NCBI RefSeq assembly: GCF_009755265.1
Contig: NZ_WPOO01000012.1
Span: 28,324 to 92,323, forward strand
DNA length: 64,000 bases
Origin: Adlercreutzia rubneri
GTDB taxonomy: Bacteria; Actinomycetota; Coriobacteriia; Coriobacteriales; Eggerthellaceae
Direction: 5' to 3'
Positions 33,741 to 41,339 of this stretch are shown piece after piece (position 1 is the first letter of the stretch; every line of letters begins with the position of its first letter). The translations under genes and the position numbers were made by a program. The notes beneath the pieces were generated by a model, which worked only from the letters and a program-made list of their open reading frames with translations, was not told the DNA's origin and made no database searches.

Positions 33741-33785
33741 AGAAGGGCCGTTGCGAGATGCTTTTCGCAACGGCCCTTCTTTTTT
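33741..33785. terminator. Bidirectional terminator
   Basis: A perfect 16-base stem (33741-33756 with 33765-33780; core GAAGGGCCGTTGCGA) around eight bases is followed by TTTTTT on the plus strand. It is preceded by several A's that serve the minus strand. It separates the convergent NrdD-like and recR genes. Confidence 0.9.
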
Positions 33786-33799
33786 CGCAGCCTGAAAGC

Positions 33800-34396
33800 C
33801 TACAGCGGCAATCGCCCTTCCAGGGCGCGGCCCAAGGTGACCTCGTCGGCGAATTCCAAGTCGCCGCCGACGGGAAGCCCGCTAGCCGGGCGCGTCACCT
33901 TCACGCCCAAGGGCTTGATGAGCCGCGCGAGGTAGGCGGCCGTGGTCTCTCCTTCAATGTTGGGGTTCATGGCGAGCACCACCTCGGTCACGTCCTCGCG
34001 ACCAAGACGCGCCATCAGCTCGGCGATGCGCAAGTCGCCGGGGCCAACGCCCTCCATGGGTGCCAGCACGCCGCCGAGCACATGGTAGACGCCGTTGAAC
34101 ACGGCCGTGCGCTCGATGGGCGGAATGTCGCGAGGCTCGCTCACCACGCAGATGACCGCGCCGTCGCGCTTGGAGCTGACGCAGATCTCGCACAAATCGC
34201 CCTCGGCGTAGTTGAAGCAGCGAGCGCAGAAGTGCACGCCCGCCTTCACCTCACGGATAGCATCGGCCAGACGCAGCGCCTCGGCGGCGTCGGTGTTCAG
34301 GATCCAGTAGGCCATGCGCTGGGCCGACTTCGGTCCCACGCCGGGCAGACGCTCCAGCTCGTCGAGGAGCTTTTGAATGGAAGGTGCCGCTTGCAC
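33800..34396 (-). CDS. recR: Recombination mediator RecR
   Basis: This 198-residue RecR acts with RecF/RecO at gapped DNA. Its helix-hairpin-helix (LERLPGVGPKSAQRMAYW) comes first. The four-Cys zinc site is CARCFNYAEGDLCEIC, and the Toprim domain has VVSEPRD and ending-family residues such as NPNIEGETTA. The start is GTG 34396 with AAGGCG upstream. It is last in the dedA-dnaX-ybaB-recR order, a conserved bacterial neighbourhood. Confidence 0.96.
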   Translation of the reverse strand: MQAAPSIQKLLDELERLPGVGPKSAQRMAYWILNTDAAEALRLADAIREVKAGVHFCARCFNYAEGDLCEICVSSKRDGAVICVVSEPRDIPPIERTAVFNGVYHVLGGVLAPMEGVGPGDLRIAELMARLGREDVTEVVLAMNPNIEGETTAAYLARLIKPLGVKVTRPASGLPVGGDLEFADEVTLGRALEGRLPL

Positions 34397-34426
34397 GAAT
34401 GTCGCCTTGAGATGGAGACGGCCTGG

Positions 34427-34735
34427 CTACATCAGGCCGGGGATCTTCATGCCGCCCATGACGGCGTTCATGCGGGCGTTGGCCGCCTCGCTGGCGGCGC
34501 GCAGCGCCTCGTTCACGGCGGCGACGACCATGTCCTGCAGCATCTCCACGTCCTCGGGATCCACGGCAGCGGGGTCGATGGTGATGTCGGTGATGGCCAT
34601 CTCGCCGGTGGCCGTGGCCTTCACCATGCCGCCGCCGGCCGAGGCCTCGAAGGTCATGGCGGCGATCTCCTGCTGGGCCGCGGCAGCATCGCGCTGCATC
34701 TTCTGAGCCTGCTTCATCATTTTCTTCATGTCCAT
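34427..34735 (-). CDS. ybaB: YbaB/EbfC nucleoid-associated protein
   Basis: This 102-residue DNA-binding protein of the YbaB/EbfC family begins MDMKKMMKQAQKMQRDAAAAQQEIAAM and continues with the conserved EASAGGGMVKATATGEMAITDI. It probably acts as a dimeric nucleoid protein. AAAGGAG precedes the ATG. It sits between dnaX and recR, its usual place across bacteria. Confidence 0.95.
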   Translation of the reverse strand: MDMKKMMKQAQKMQRDAAAAQQEIAAMTFEASAGGGMVKATATGEMAITDITIDPAAVDPEDVEMLQDMVVAAVNEALRAASEAANARMNAVMGGMKIPGLM

Positions 34736-34810
34736 GAAAGGGTCTCCTTTGCTGGTTCGCGGGTCGCGCCCGACTGCTAACGTATTCTAGGGCATCTCGC
34801 CCAATCTCGC

Positions 34811-37174
34811 TTAGACGACTTCCTCGAAGTTGACGCCGTCGCCGAAGCCGAAGGCAAGCGAGGCGGCGAGGTCGGGCTCCTCTACGGGATTCGGGGAAGG
34901 CCCGGACACGGCATCGGGCTCGGGGGGAAGCGCGGAGGCGGACGGTGCTGCCATCGAAGGGGCCGGCGAGGGGGCAGGAGCGGACGCAGGCGCTTGAGGT
35001 GTCGCACCAGACGGCGCCGGCACCTGGGGCGCCTCCTCCCACGGGGGCACTTCGGAAGAGGCTGCGGGAGAGGCATTTGCGGAGACGCTCGGCGCCGGGA
35101 AGGTCGCTGCGCCCTGGGGCGAGGCGCCCCGGGAGGCGAAGGGATCCTCGAAAGGGATATCCGCATCGTCGTAGGGGACGTAGTCGTCGTAGGGCGGCCG
35201 ATCGTCATCGGGCGCGGGGGCCGGCGAGAGGGCCGGCACAGCGGCGGAAGCGGGAACCGCGGGCGCGCTCACGCTAGAAGGCGCGCCGGACATCGGGCTC
35301 GCCGAAGCAGCGGACGGGGCAGGTACCGATTGAGAGGCCGGTGCGGGTACGTTAAATGCGGAAGCCGCGGCGGGAGCAGAGGCCATCGGAGCCGAGGCGC
35401 CGCCCTTGCGCAGCTCGAAGGGAATGTCCCCGTGGGCTTCACGGCGCAGAGCCTGGGCGAGCTCGGCCTGCACGTCGGGTTTCTGCACGGCGCGGAAGGC
35501 GAAGTCGTTCTCGGCGGGGAACTCGATGAGAAGCGCGCCCGCCGCCGCATCGAAGACCGCCTTGGTGTTCATGAACAGCACGCCGTAGGCCGCCTTGGAC
35601 TTCTTCAGCGAGGCGAGAACACCGGCCCAGAGACGCTGAAGCGAGGCCATATTCGAGAGGGCGGCGGTGATTTCCGGCGATAAGGCGCCCGCAGCGGCCG
35701 AAGCGGGCGGTGCGGAAACGGGGGCGGATGCCGTAGACGGCGCGGGGGCAACGGCAGCAGAGGTCGCCGCGGCAGGGGCTGCCGCCGGGACAACCTCTTC
35801 CGTAGGGGCAGACCTTGGTCGCCCCTCGGCGAGCGAGGCGGACGGGCTGTCGCACGGCGCTGACCCAGCTGGAGCCGAGGGGCGACCAAGGTCGCCCCCT
35901 ACGGGGCTCGCTCCAGCAGGGGCAACCGCTGCCGAAACGACCGCCGCCGGAGCAGCGGCAGACACAGGCGCAGGAGCAGCCACCGGCACGCCTGCGGACG
36001 CGGGCGCCGCGGCAGCCACGACAGAGGCGCCGGCCAGCTGGCGCTCCAGGGTTTCCACGCGCTCGGCCAGAGCTTCCAACGTCACATCGGCGTCGGGGCG
36101 TACCATACGCGTCAGCGCGATCTCGAAGGTAAGCCGCGGGTTCGTGGACGTCTTCAGCTCGCCGGCTACATCCCCCAAAACACCCAGAAGCCGCGCCAGG
36201 CGGTCGACGCCGAACAGCGGCAGCTCCTGGATCAGCTCGCGGCGCGTCGTCTCGGACACGTCGAGCACCACCTCGGGCCCCGCCACAGCCATAACGTACA
36301 TGTTGCGCATATGCTCGGCCAAATTCGCGACGAACTGGGCCATGTCGGCGCCGGTTTCCACGTACTCGGCCACCCAGCGGAAGCACGCCGCCGCGTCGCG
36401 GACGCCTATCGTCCGCACGATGTCGGCCAAATCCGTGGAGTCCACGGCTCCCAGCATCCGCTCGGCCACTTCCATGGTCACCGCACCGTCGCCGAAGGCG
36501 ATGAGCTGCTCCAGCGAAGTGAGCGCGTTGCGCATGCCGCCCTCGGCCCGATGCGCGATGAGCTCCAGGGCCTCCCCTTCGAACTCCACGTTCTCGGCGG
36601 TGCAGATGGCCCCCAAGCGAGACACCATGGCCTCGGTGGAGATGCGGCGGAAATCGAAGCGCTGGCACCGCGAGTGAATGGTCTCGGGCACCTTCTGGGG
36701 ATCGGTGGTGGCCAGGATGAATACCACGTGGCTCGGCGGCTCCTCCAGCGTCTTCAACAACGCGTTGAAGGCGGCCGTCGAGAGCATGTGCACCTCGTCG
36801 ATGATGTATACCTTGTAGCGCCCGCGCGTCGGCGCGAACTGCACGCGGCCGATGATCTCCTCGCGAACGTTCTCCACGCCGGTGCGGCTCGCGGCGTCCA
36901 GCTCGTACACATCGGGGTGCTCGCCGGCAGCGATCATCTCGCAATCGTCGCAGGTGCCGTCGGGCTCGGCCGTAGGCCCCTTCTCGCACAGAAGCGCCTT
37001 GGCCAGAAGGCGCGCCGTGGTGGTCTTGCCGGTGCCGCGCGGGCCCGTGAACAGGTAGGCGTGGCTCACCTTGTCCTGGGCGATGGCGTTTTTGATGGTG
37101 CGCTCGATGTGCTCCTGACCGACCACGTCCTCGAAGATCTGCGGTCGGTACTTGCGATAGAGTGCCTCGGCCAT
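34811..37174 (-). CDS. dnaX: DNA polymerase III subunit gamma/tau
   Basis: This 787-residue clamp-loader ATPase has Walker A GPRGTGKTT, a zinc site of four Cys (CEKGPTAEPDGTCDDC with an upstream Cys), Walker B VYIIDEVHML and the SRC motif in IHSRCQRF. Domains I-III end near residue 370. A very long Ala/Pro/Ser-rich linker, a helical tau-like domain (about 510-600) and a second low-complexity acidic tail follow. A 105-base palindromic repeat at 35800-35904 lies in frame inside the linker and supplies 35 codons. No AAAAAAG-type frameshift site is seen. The gene begins three bases after dedA. Confidence 0.96.
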   Translation of the reverse strand: MAEALYRKYRPQIFEDVVGQEHIERTIKNAIAQDKVSHAYLFTGPRGTGKTTTARLLAKALLCEKGPTAEPDGTCDDCEMIAAGEHPDVYELDAASRTGVENVREEIIGRVQFAPTRGRYKVYIIDEVHMLSTAAFNALLKTLEEPPSHVVFILATTDPQKVPETIHSRCQRFDFRRISTEAMVSRLGAICTAENVEFEGEALELIAHRAEGGMRNALTSLEQLIAFGDGAVTMEVAERMLGAVDSTDLADIVRTIGVRDAAACFRWVAEYVETGADMAQFVANLAEHMRNMYVMAVAGPEVVLDVSETTRRELIQELPLFGVDRLARLLGVLGDVAGELKTSTNPRLTFEIALTRMVRPDADVTLEALAERVETLERQLAGASVVAAAAPASAGVPVAAPAPVSAAAPAAVVSAAVAPAGASPVGGDLGRPSAPAGSAPCDSPSASLAEGRPRSAPTEEVVPAAAPAAATSAAVAPAPSTASAPVSAPPASAAAGALSPEITAALSNMASLQRLWAGVLASLKKSKAAYGVLFMNTKAVFDAAAGALLIEFPAENDFAFRAVQKPDVQAELAQALRREAHGDIPFELRKGGASAPMASAPAAASAFNVPAPASQSVPAPSAASASPMSGAPSSVSAPAVPASAAVPALSPAPAPDDDRPPYDDYVPYDDADIPFEDPFASRGASPQGAATFPAPSVSANASPAASSEVPPWEEAPQVPAPSGATPQAPASAPAPSPAPSMAAPSASALPPEPDAVSGPSPNPVEEPDLAASLAFGFGDGVNFEEVV
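35800..35904. repeat. Palindromic repeat inserted in frame in dnaX
   Basis: The arms 35800-35830 and 35874-35904 are inverted copies matching at 29 of 31 positions. Each arm contains the palindrome GGGGCGACCAAGGTCGCCCC or a near-copy. A 43-base centre separates them. This looks like a dispersed REP/MITE-like element of the kind usually found between genes. Its 105 bases keep the dnaX frame, giving residues such as VGGDLGRPSAPAG and EGRPRSAPTE. Confidence 0.75.
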
Positions 37175-37177
37175 GGC

Positions 37178-38008
37178 CTACTCCCCGCCTTTCTCCTCAG
37201 TCTCGGAAGCCGCCTGCGCGTCCTCGGCCGCCACCCGGCGCCGCGCCTCCGCCTTCGCCTCGGCCTCGGCGCGCATCACGCGCTCCTCGGTCAGCTCGCG
37301 CTCGTACTCGGCCTCGTTCACGCGCTCGGCCGCCTGGGCTACCGGATCGCCCTCCTTGGCGCGACGACTGTTCAGCGCGGCCTTGATGACACCGATGAAC
37401 GCCGGCGCCACCGACACGGCCACAATGCCCAGCACGATCACCTCGAAGTGCTCCTGCACAAACGGAATACCGCCGAAGAAGTATCCCACCAGCACGAACA
37501 GGCTCACCCAGGAGATGCCGCCGACGGCGTTGAAGAACGTGAACTTCCCGAAGTTCATATGTCCGGTACCGGCGATGAACGGCGCGAAGGTGCGGAAAAA
37601 CGGCATGAACCGCGTGATGATGATCGTGAGCCCGCCATAGCGCTCGAAGAAGTGGTCGAGCTTGGCCATGCGCTCGGGCGTGAGCGCCTTCACCTTCCCC
37701 GAATCGATGATGCGGCTGCCGAACAGGCGCGCGATCCAGTAGTTCGAGGTGTTGCCCAAAATGGCTGCCGCCCAGAACACGATGAGCGTGGCCCACACGT
37801 TCAGGCCGCCGCCGTCGGCGGAGAACACGCCCGCTGCGAACAGGAGCGAGTCGCCCGGCAGAAACGGGAAGAACACCAGCCCCGTCTCCACGAACACGAT
37901 GAGGAACAGCGGCGTGTACACCCACACCGGGCCCAAAGCGATGATCCAGCCGGCGATGAAGCCGCGCGGGTCTTTCAAAAGGTTGATGAAAAAGTCGATG
38001 ATGCCCAC
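37178..38008 (-). CDS. DedA-family membrane protein
   Basis: This 276-residue protein of the DedA/SNARE-associated family has five or six helices. The conserved stretch ETGLVFFPFLPGDSLLFAAG comes near the front, and later RYGGLTIIITRFMPFFRTFAPFIAGTGHMNF holds the R-F-x-P-x-x-R signature. DedA proteins take part in lipid-carrier flipping and membrane homeostasis. A basic/acidic coiled tail (about 215-276) follows. It is first in the run to dnaX, ybaB and recR and lies downstream of the SRP RNA gene. Confidence 0.92.
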   Translation of the reverse strand: MGIIDFFINLLKDPRGFIAGWIIALGPVWVYTPLFLIVFVETGLVFFPFLPGDSLLFAAGVFSADGGGLNVWATLIVFWAAAILGNTSNYWIARLFGSRIIDSGKVKALTPERMAKLDHFFERYGGLTIIITRFMPFFRTFAPFIAGTGHMNFGKFTFFNAVGGISWVSLFVLVGYFFGGIPFVQEHFEVIVLGIVAVSVAPAFIGVIKAALNSRRAKEGDPVAQAAERVNEAEYERELTEERVMRAEAEAKAEARRRVAAEDAQAASETEEKGGE

Positions 38009-38151
38009 CGAGTCTCCAATCTGCAGAATAACGTAGAAGGCGGCGCGCCGCCGGCCCCATTGTATTTTCAGAGGTCACGGCAACGAGACCCTGCGCAAAA
38101 GCGCCACGGTAATTTTACGTTGGCACCGCGGTGCGCCCTTCGCGCAAAAGT

Positions 38152-38252
38152 GCCCCGAATAGGTATGGGCGCTCGTCAGCGGTCCCTTATGGCTGCTTCC
38201 TCCCGGACCTGACCAGGTTCGGAACATGTCGCCGCCCATACCCATTCGAGGC
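38152..38252 (-). ncRNA. ffs: Signal recognition particle RNA, small bacterial type
   Basis: On the minus strand the conserved SRP core is present: CTGGTCAGGTCCGGGAGG continuing into AAGCAGCC, i.e. the GGTC-AGG loop and the symmetric and asymmetric loops of domain IV. The two ends pair over about 20 bases (38233-38252 with 38152-38171, two G-U pairs), giving the hairpin of a roughly 100-nt 4.5S-type RNA. A TATACT -10 lies upstream (38273-38278, minus), so the primary transcript may start near 38266. Confidence 0.93.
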
Positions 38253-38383
38253 ACTCGAACTCGTAAGGCCTAAGTATAGGGGAAGCGCGCACGACTGGCG
38301 ACGGCGCTCCCCTCCGGCAACTAAAAGTCCATAGGGCGCCCGCTAAAGACCGTCTGCGGGCATTTTCACTACGCGATCCTTGT

Positions 38384-38430
38384 TAAGATCTTCGTAAGGT
38401 CTTCGCAAAAACCGGGGGAATTGCTACTAT
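38384..38430 (+). promoter_or_regulatory. Tandem 11-base repeat and promoter before the beta-lactamase-fold gene
   Basis: TAAGATCTTCG (38384-38394) and TAAGGTCTTCG (38395-38405) are directly adjacent and differ at one base, a pattern typical of OmpR/PhoB-type response-regulator sites. A TACTAT (-10, 38425-38430) lies 20 bases on, and the repeats cover the -35 position, as expected for an activator. Confidence 0.5.
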
Positions 38431-38478
38431 TCTTTCGACCCTTAAACGTAACTCAAACACATCAGTCCCGAGGATGTC

Positions 38479-40134
38479 ATGGCCCGATCCGATTACAGCC
38501 GCTACGACGACGAACCCAGACGCTCCCAAGGCGGCCTCTCTCTTTCCACGGGCCGCTTCGACGGCCGCTCCACTGGTGCCACCCGTTCGTCTTCTTCCTC
38601 CGACAATCGCCCGCGCAGCACCCGGCATAATCCCCTGCGCGACGAGTACCCCTCAAGTCGCGACCGGCGTCGCGAACCCGAGTCGGGACGCCGGCACTCG
38701 GGCGACGAGCGCTCTGCACGCGGCGAGAGGCCCCGCGGCAATCAAGCGCCCGCCGGCAATCGCAGCGCCCAGGGGCGTTCGCGCAACGGCGCTCCCTCTG
38801 GCCGCGGCAGCCACGCCCCTCGCGCAGGCGCCGCATTCGCCCCCCAGATGCACACCCTCGCCCCGACTGGCGGTTTCAACCTCGCACGGGCGGCCATGGC
38901 GCTCATCGTCATCGCGCTGGCCGTCATCTTCGCCATGGCGCTTTTCCACATCGGTCCTTTCGCATCGGCCGCCGCCAAAGACGGCAGCAAGCACGTCGGT
39001 GTCGCCAGCGCCAACGCCGTGGGCAACAACGCTTCCTACTTCGCGCAGAACGTCGCCACCCAGGTAAGCCTCGCCCGCCCCGTCGAGCCGGAGCTGGCCC
39101 AGCTGCCCGCCTACACGCCGACCCGCGACGACCTCACCAACCTCGCCGGTCAGAAGGCCCCCTTCGCCTTCGCCCTCGGCAACGCGACCAACGACGCCGG
39201 CGAGCAGGCCGCCGCGCCCGTGCTCTCCGACCGTTCCCTCGTGAGCTTGAACAACGCGCTCTCCTACTACGACAACAATGGCTATGAGGCCAGCTACCTC
39301 ATCATGGATCTGGGCACGGGACGCGGCATTGCCGGCAACGTGGACGTGCCCATCTACGGCGCCAGCTCGTTCAAAGGCCCCTATTGCGCCTATGTGGTGA
39401 ACAAGGAGTTCCCCAACGACATCGACCGCGCCTCGTCTTCGCGCCTCACTCAGGTGGAAAACACCATTGTCTGGTCGGACAATTCCTCCTACGGCAAGCT
39501 GCGCCGCACCTACGGAAACGACGGCATGGAAGCATGGCTGGCCGAGGCCGGCGTCGACACCGCGCTGGTAAACGACACGTACTTCCCCACCTACACGGCA
39601 CGCCAGTCGGCCCTCATGTGGTTGAAGATCTACGAGTACCTGACGACTGCCGATACCTCGGCAGCCCAGTGGCTCTCCGACACCTTCGGCAAAACCGAAG
39701 TCTCATTCCTGCGCAACGGCGCCCTGGGCACCACGAGCGCAGGGCACACCGACTACCTGCCGGAAGAGGGTTCCGGCGGCGAGGAGGGCGTGGAAGACGA
39801 CGGAAGCGACGAGGAGGGCTCCGAGGAGAGCACGCCCGCCGACGGCTCCGAAGGCGACGGCTCTGTGCTCGCCGAAGACGCGGAGGGCGGCCAGACGCTC
39901 ATTGAAGAGGATAAGACCGTTGCGTCCATCGGCACGAACATCACCGTGCGCAACAAAGCCGGCTGGATCGACGGCCAAGACGACGACGCCGTGTGCGATT
40001 CGGGCATCGTCACCATCAACGGTCGCGACTACCTCATAACCATCATGACCAATGCGCCCGACTCGGCCGCCGGCGAGCAGGCCTTCGCCCACCTCGCCCG
40101 CACCCTACTGGAAATCCGCGGCGACTTGGTATAG
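38479..40134 (+). CDS. Membrane-anchored serine hydrolase with class A beta-lactamase fold
   Basis: This 551-residue protein has a disordered Arg/Ser-rich cytoplasmic tail (1-135), one membrane helix (about 136-160) and an exported beta-lactamase/transpeptidase-like domain. The three active-site motifs are recognisable: SSFK (SxxK), SDN in VWSDNSSYG, and KAG in NKAGW in place of KTG. A long acidic Gly/Ser/Glu-rich insert (EEGSGGEEGVEDD...) splits the fold before the third motif. It is probably a peptidoglycan- or peptide-directed hydrolase rather than a resistance enzyme. It is coupled to the phosphatase gene eight bases on. Confidence 0.82.
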   Translation: MARSDYSRYDDEPRRSQGGLSLSTGRFDGRSTGATRSSSSSDNRPRSTRHNPLRDEYPSSRDRRREPESGRRHSGDERSARGERPRGNQAPAGNRSAQGRSRNGAPSGRGSHAPRAGAAFAPQMHTLAPTGGFNLARAAMALIVIALAVIFAMALFHIGPFASAAAKDGSKHVGVASANAVGNNASYFAQNVATQVSLARPVEPELAQLPAYTPTRDDLTNLAGQKAPFAFALGNATNDAGEQAAAPVLSDRSLVSLNNALSYYDNNGYEASYLIMDLGTGRGIAGNVDVPIYGASSFKGPYCAYVVNKEFPNDIDRASSSRLTQVENTIVWSDNSSYGKLRRTYGNDGMEAWLAEAGVDTALVNDTYFPTYTARQSALMWLKIYEYLTTADTSAAQWLSDTFGKTEVSFLRNGALGTTSAGHTDYLPEEGSGGEEGVEDDGSDEEGSEESTPADGSEGDGSVLAEDAEGGQTLIEEDKTVASIGTNITVRNKAGWIDGQDDDAVCDSGIVTINGRDYLITIMTNAPDSAAGEQAFAHLARTLLEIRGDLV

Positions 40135-40142
40135 GAGGATCC

Positions 40143-41180
40143 GTGGCCGACGCTCCCGATAATCCTCTCGCCCCACGCACGCGGCCACCCTACTATGCCG
40201 GGCAGCCCATCGAGTTCGCCGGCTATGTTGACGACTTCGATCGCACGATCTGCGCCATGGAGTTCTCCCTGGACGACGGCGCCTCGTGGACGGCCTACCC
40301 TACCGCCGCGGTGGACAAAAGCCGTGGGGTGAACTGGCGGTTCGTCTACACGCCGGAGACCCCCGGGCGCTACCTCTTGAAGGTGCGACCCGTGACCGAG
40401 GACGGCGAGCCCTCCGCACTCGTGGCCGGCTTCGCCTTCGAGGCGCTGCCCGCCGGAGGCACCTACGGAGATGCGCGTATCCGAGCCGTGGGCGGCTCGT
40501 TCAGAGACGCGCGCATCTTCCGTTCCCGAGAGCTTTCGAACCTCACGGGCGAAGAGGCGGCCTTCCTCTCGGGCGCCCTCGGCATCGCCACCATTTACGA
40601 CCTACGTACGGCCGCCGAAGTGGCGGCGCACCCGGAGCCCTATATCGTGGGCATGCGCACCGTGGCCCTGGAACCTTCCACCGAGCACCGCCGCAAGGAT
40701 TCCGACAAGCGCCTGATTGCCGGCGTTATCGAGCGCTACGGTGAGCCCGAGGAGCGCATGGGCGCGAACTACCGCCGTTACGTGCGCGAGTATCCGCTGG
40801 TAGGCCAGGCCCTGCGCTCCATGGCCGCCGAGGGACGCCCCGCGCTCATCCACTGCGTAAACGGCAAGGACCGCACCGGCGTGCTATGCGCCACCTTGCT
40901 GCGCGCCACCGGCGCCGACGAGGACGCCATCATGGAGGACTACCTGCGAGTGAACACCGACCACGCCGACCTCATCGCGGAGGAGGCCGCGCACCTCGAC
41001 GGCGGCATGACCGACCACGAGCGTGCCATCCTGATGTCGTTTCTGGAAGCGCGCCCGGCCTACCTGCGCGCCTACTTCGACGAGATCGACCGCCTCTACG
41101 GCAGCTTCGCTACCTACCTGCGCGAGGGCCTGCATCTCACCAACGAGGCGATCGAGAGCCTCCGCGCCCTGGTGGCCTAG
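40143..41180 (+). CDS. Tyrosine-phosphatase-like protein with N-terminal beta-sandwich domain
   Basis: This 345-residue protein's C-terminal part (about 115-345) is a lipid/tyrosine phosphatase of the Y_phosphatase3 type: the P-loop is HCVNGKDRTG, preceded by IYDLRTAAEV. The first 100 residues form an Ig-like beta domain (MEFSLDDGASWTAY...WRFVYTPETPGRYLLKVR) resembling the dimerisation domain of Mo-cofactor oxidoreductases, an unexpected partner. The start is GTG 40143 with AGGAGG upstream. It follows the beta-lactamase-fold gene by eight bases, so the two are probably co-transcribed. No signal peptide is visible. Confidence 0.82.
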   Translation: MADAPDNPLAPRTRPPYYAGQPIEFAGYVDDFDRTICAMEFSLDDGASWTAYPTAAVDKSRGVNWRFVYTPETPGRYLLKVRPVTEDGEPSALVAGFAFEALPAGGTYGDARIRAVGGSFRDARIFRSRELSNLTGEEAAFLSGALGIATIYDLRTAAEVAAHPEPYIVGMRTVALEPSTEHRRKDSDKRLIAGVIERYGEPEERMGANYRRYVREYPLVGQALRSMAAEGRPALIHCVNGKDRTGVLCATLLRATGADEDAIMEDYLRVNTDHADLIAEEAAHLDGGMTDHERAILMSFLEARPAYLRAYFDEIDRLYGSFATYLREGLHLTNEAIESLRALVA

Positions 41181-41258
41181 AACGCGCTCCAGAAAACGCC
41201 TGCGCCCTGGAAGCCGACAGCCCAAAGCTCGGGCGCGCATTTTCGCTTTTGCCCGTGC

Positions 41259-41322
41259 AAATGCCAGTTCGACCCAGAAATGGTCGTTTGCGTCTTGCCA
41301 TAACGGGGTCGAACTGGCATTT
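41259..41322. repeat. Inverted repeat between the phosphatase and ClC genes
   Basis: The 17 bases at 41259-41275 (AAATGCCAGTTCGACCC) recur inverted at 41306-41322, so a long stem-loop can form. The right arm belongs to a 26-base unit (41297-41322) repeated at 41359-41384. The stem may end transcription of the phosphatase gene. Confidence 0.7.
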
Positions 41323-41339
41323 CCTTACCATTTCACCCC

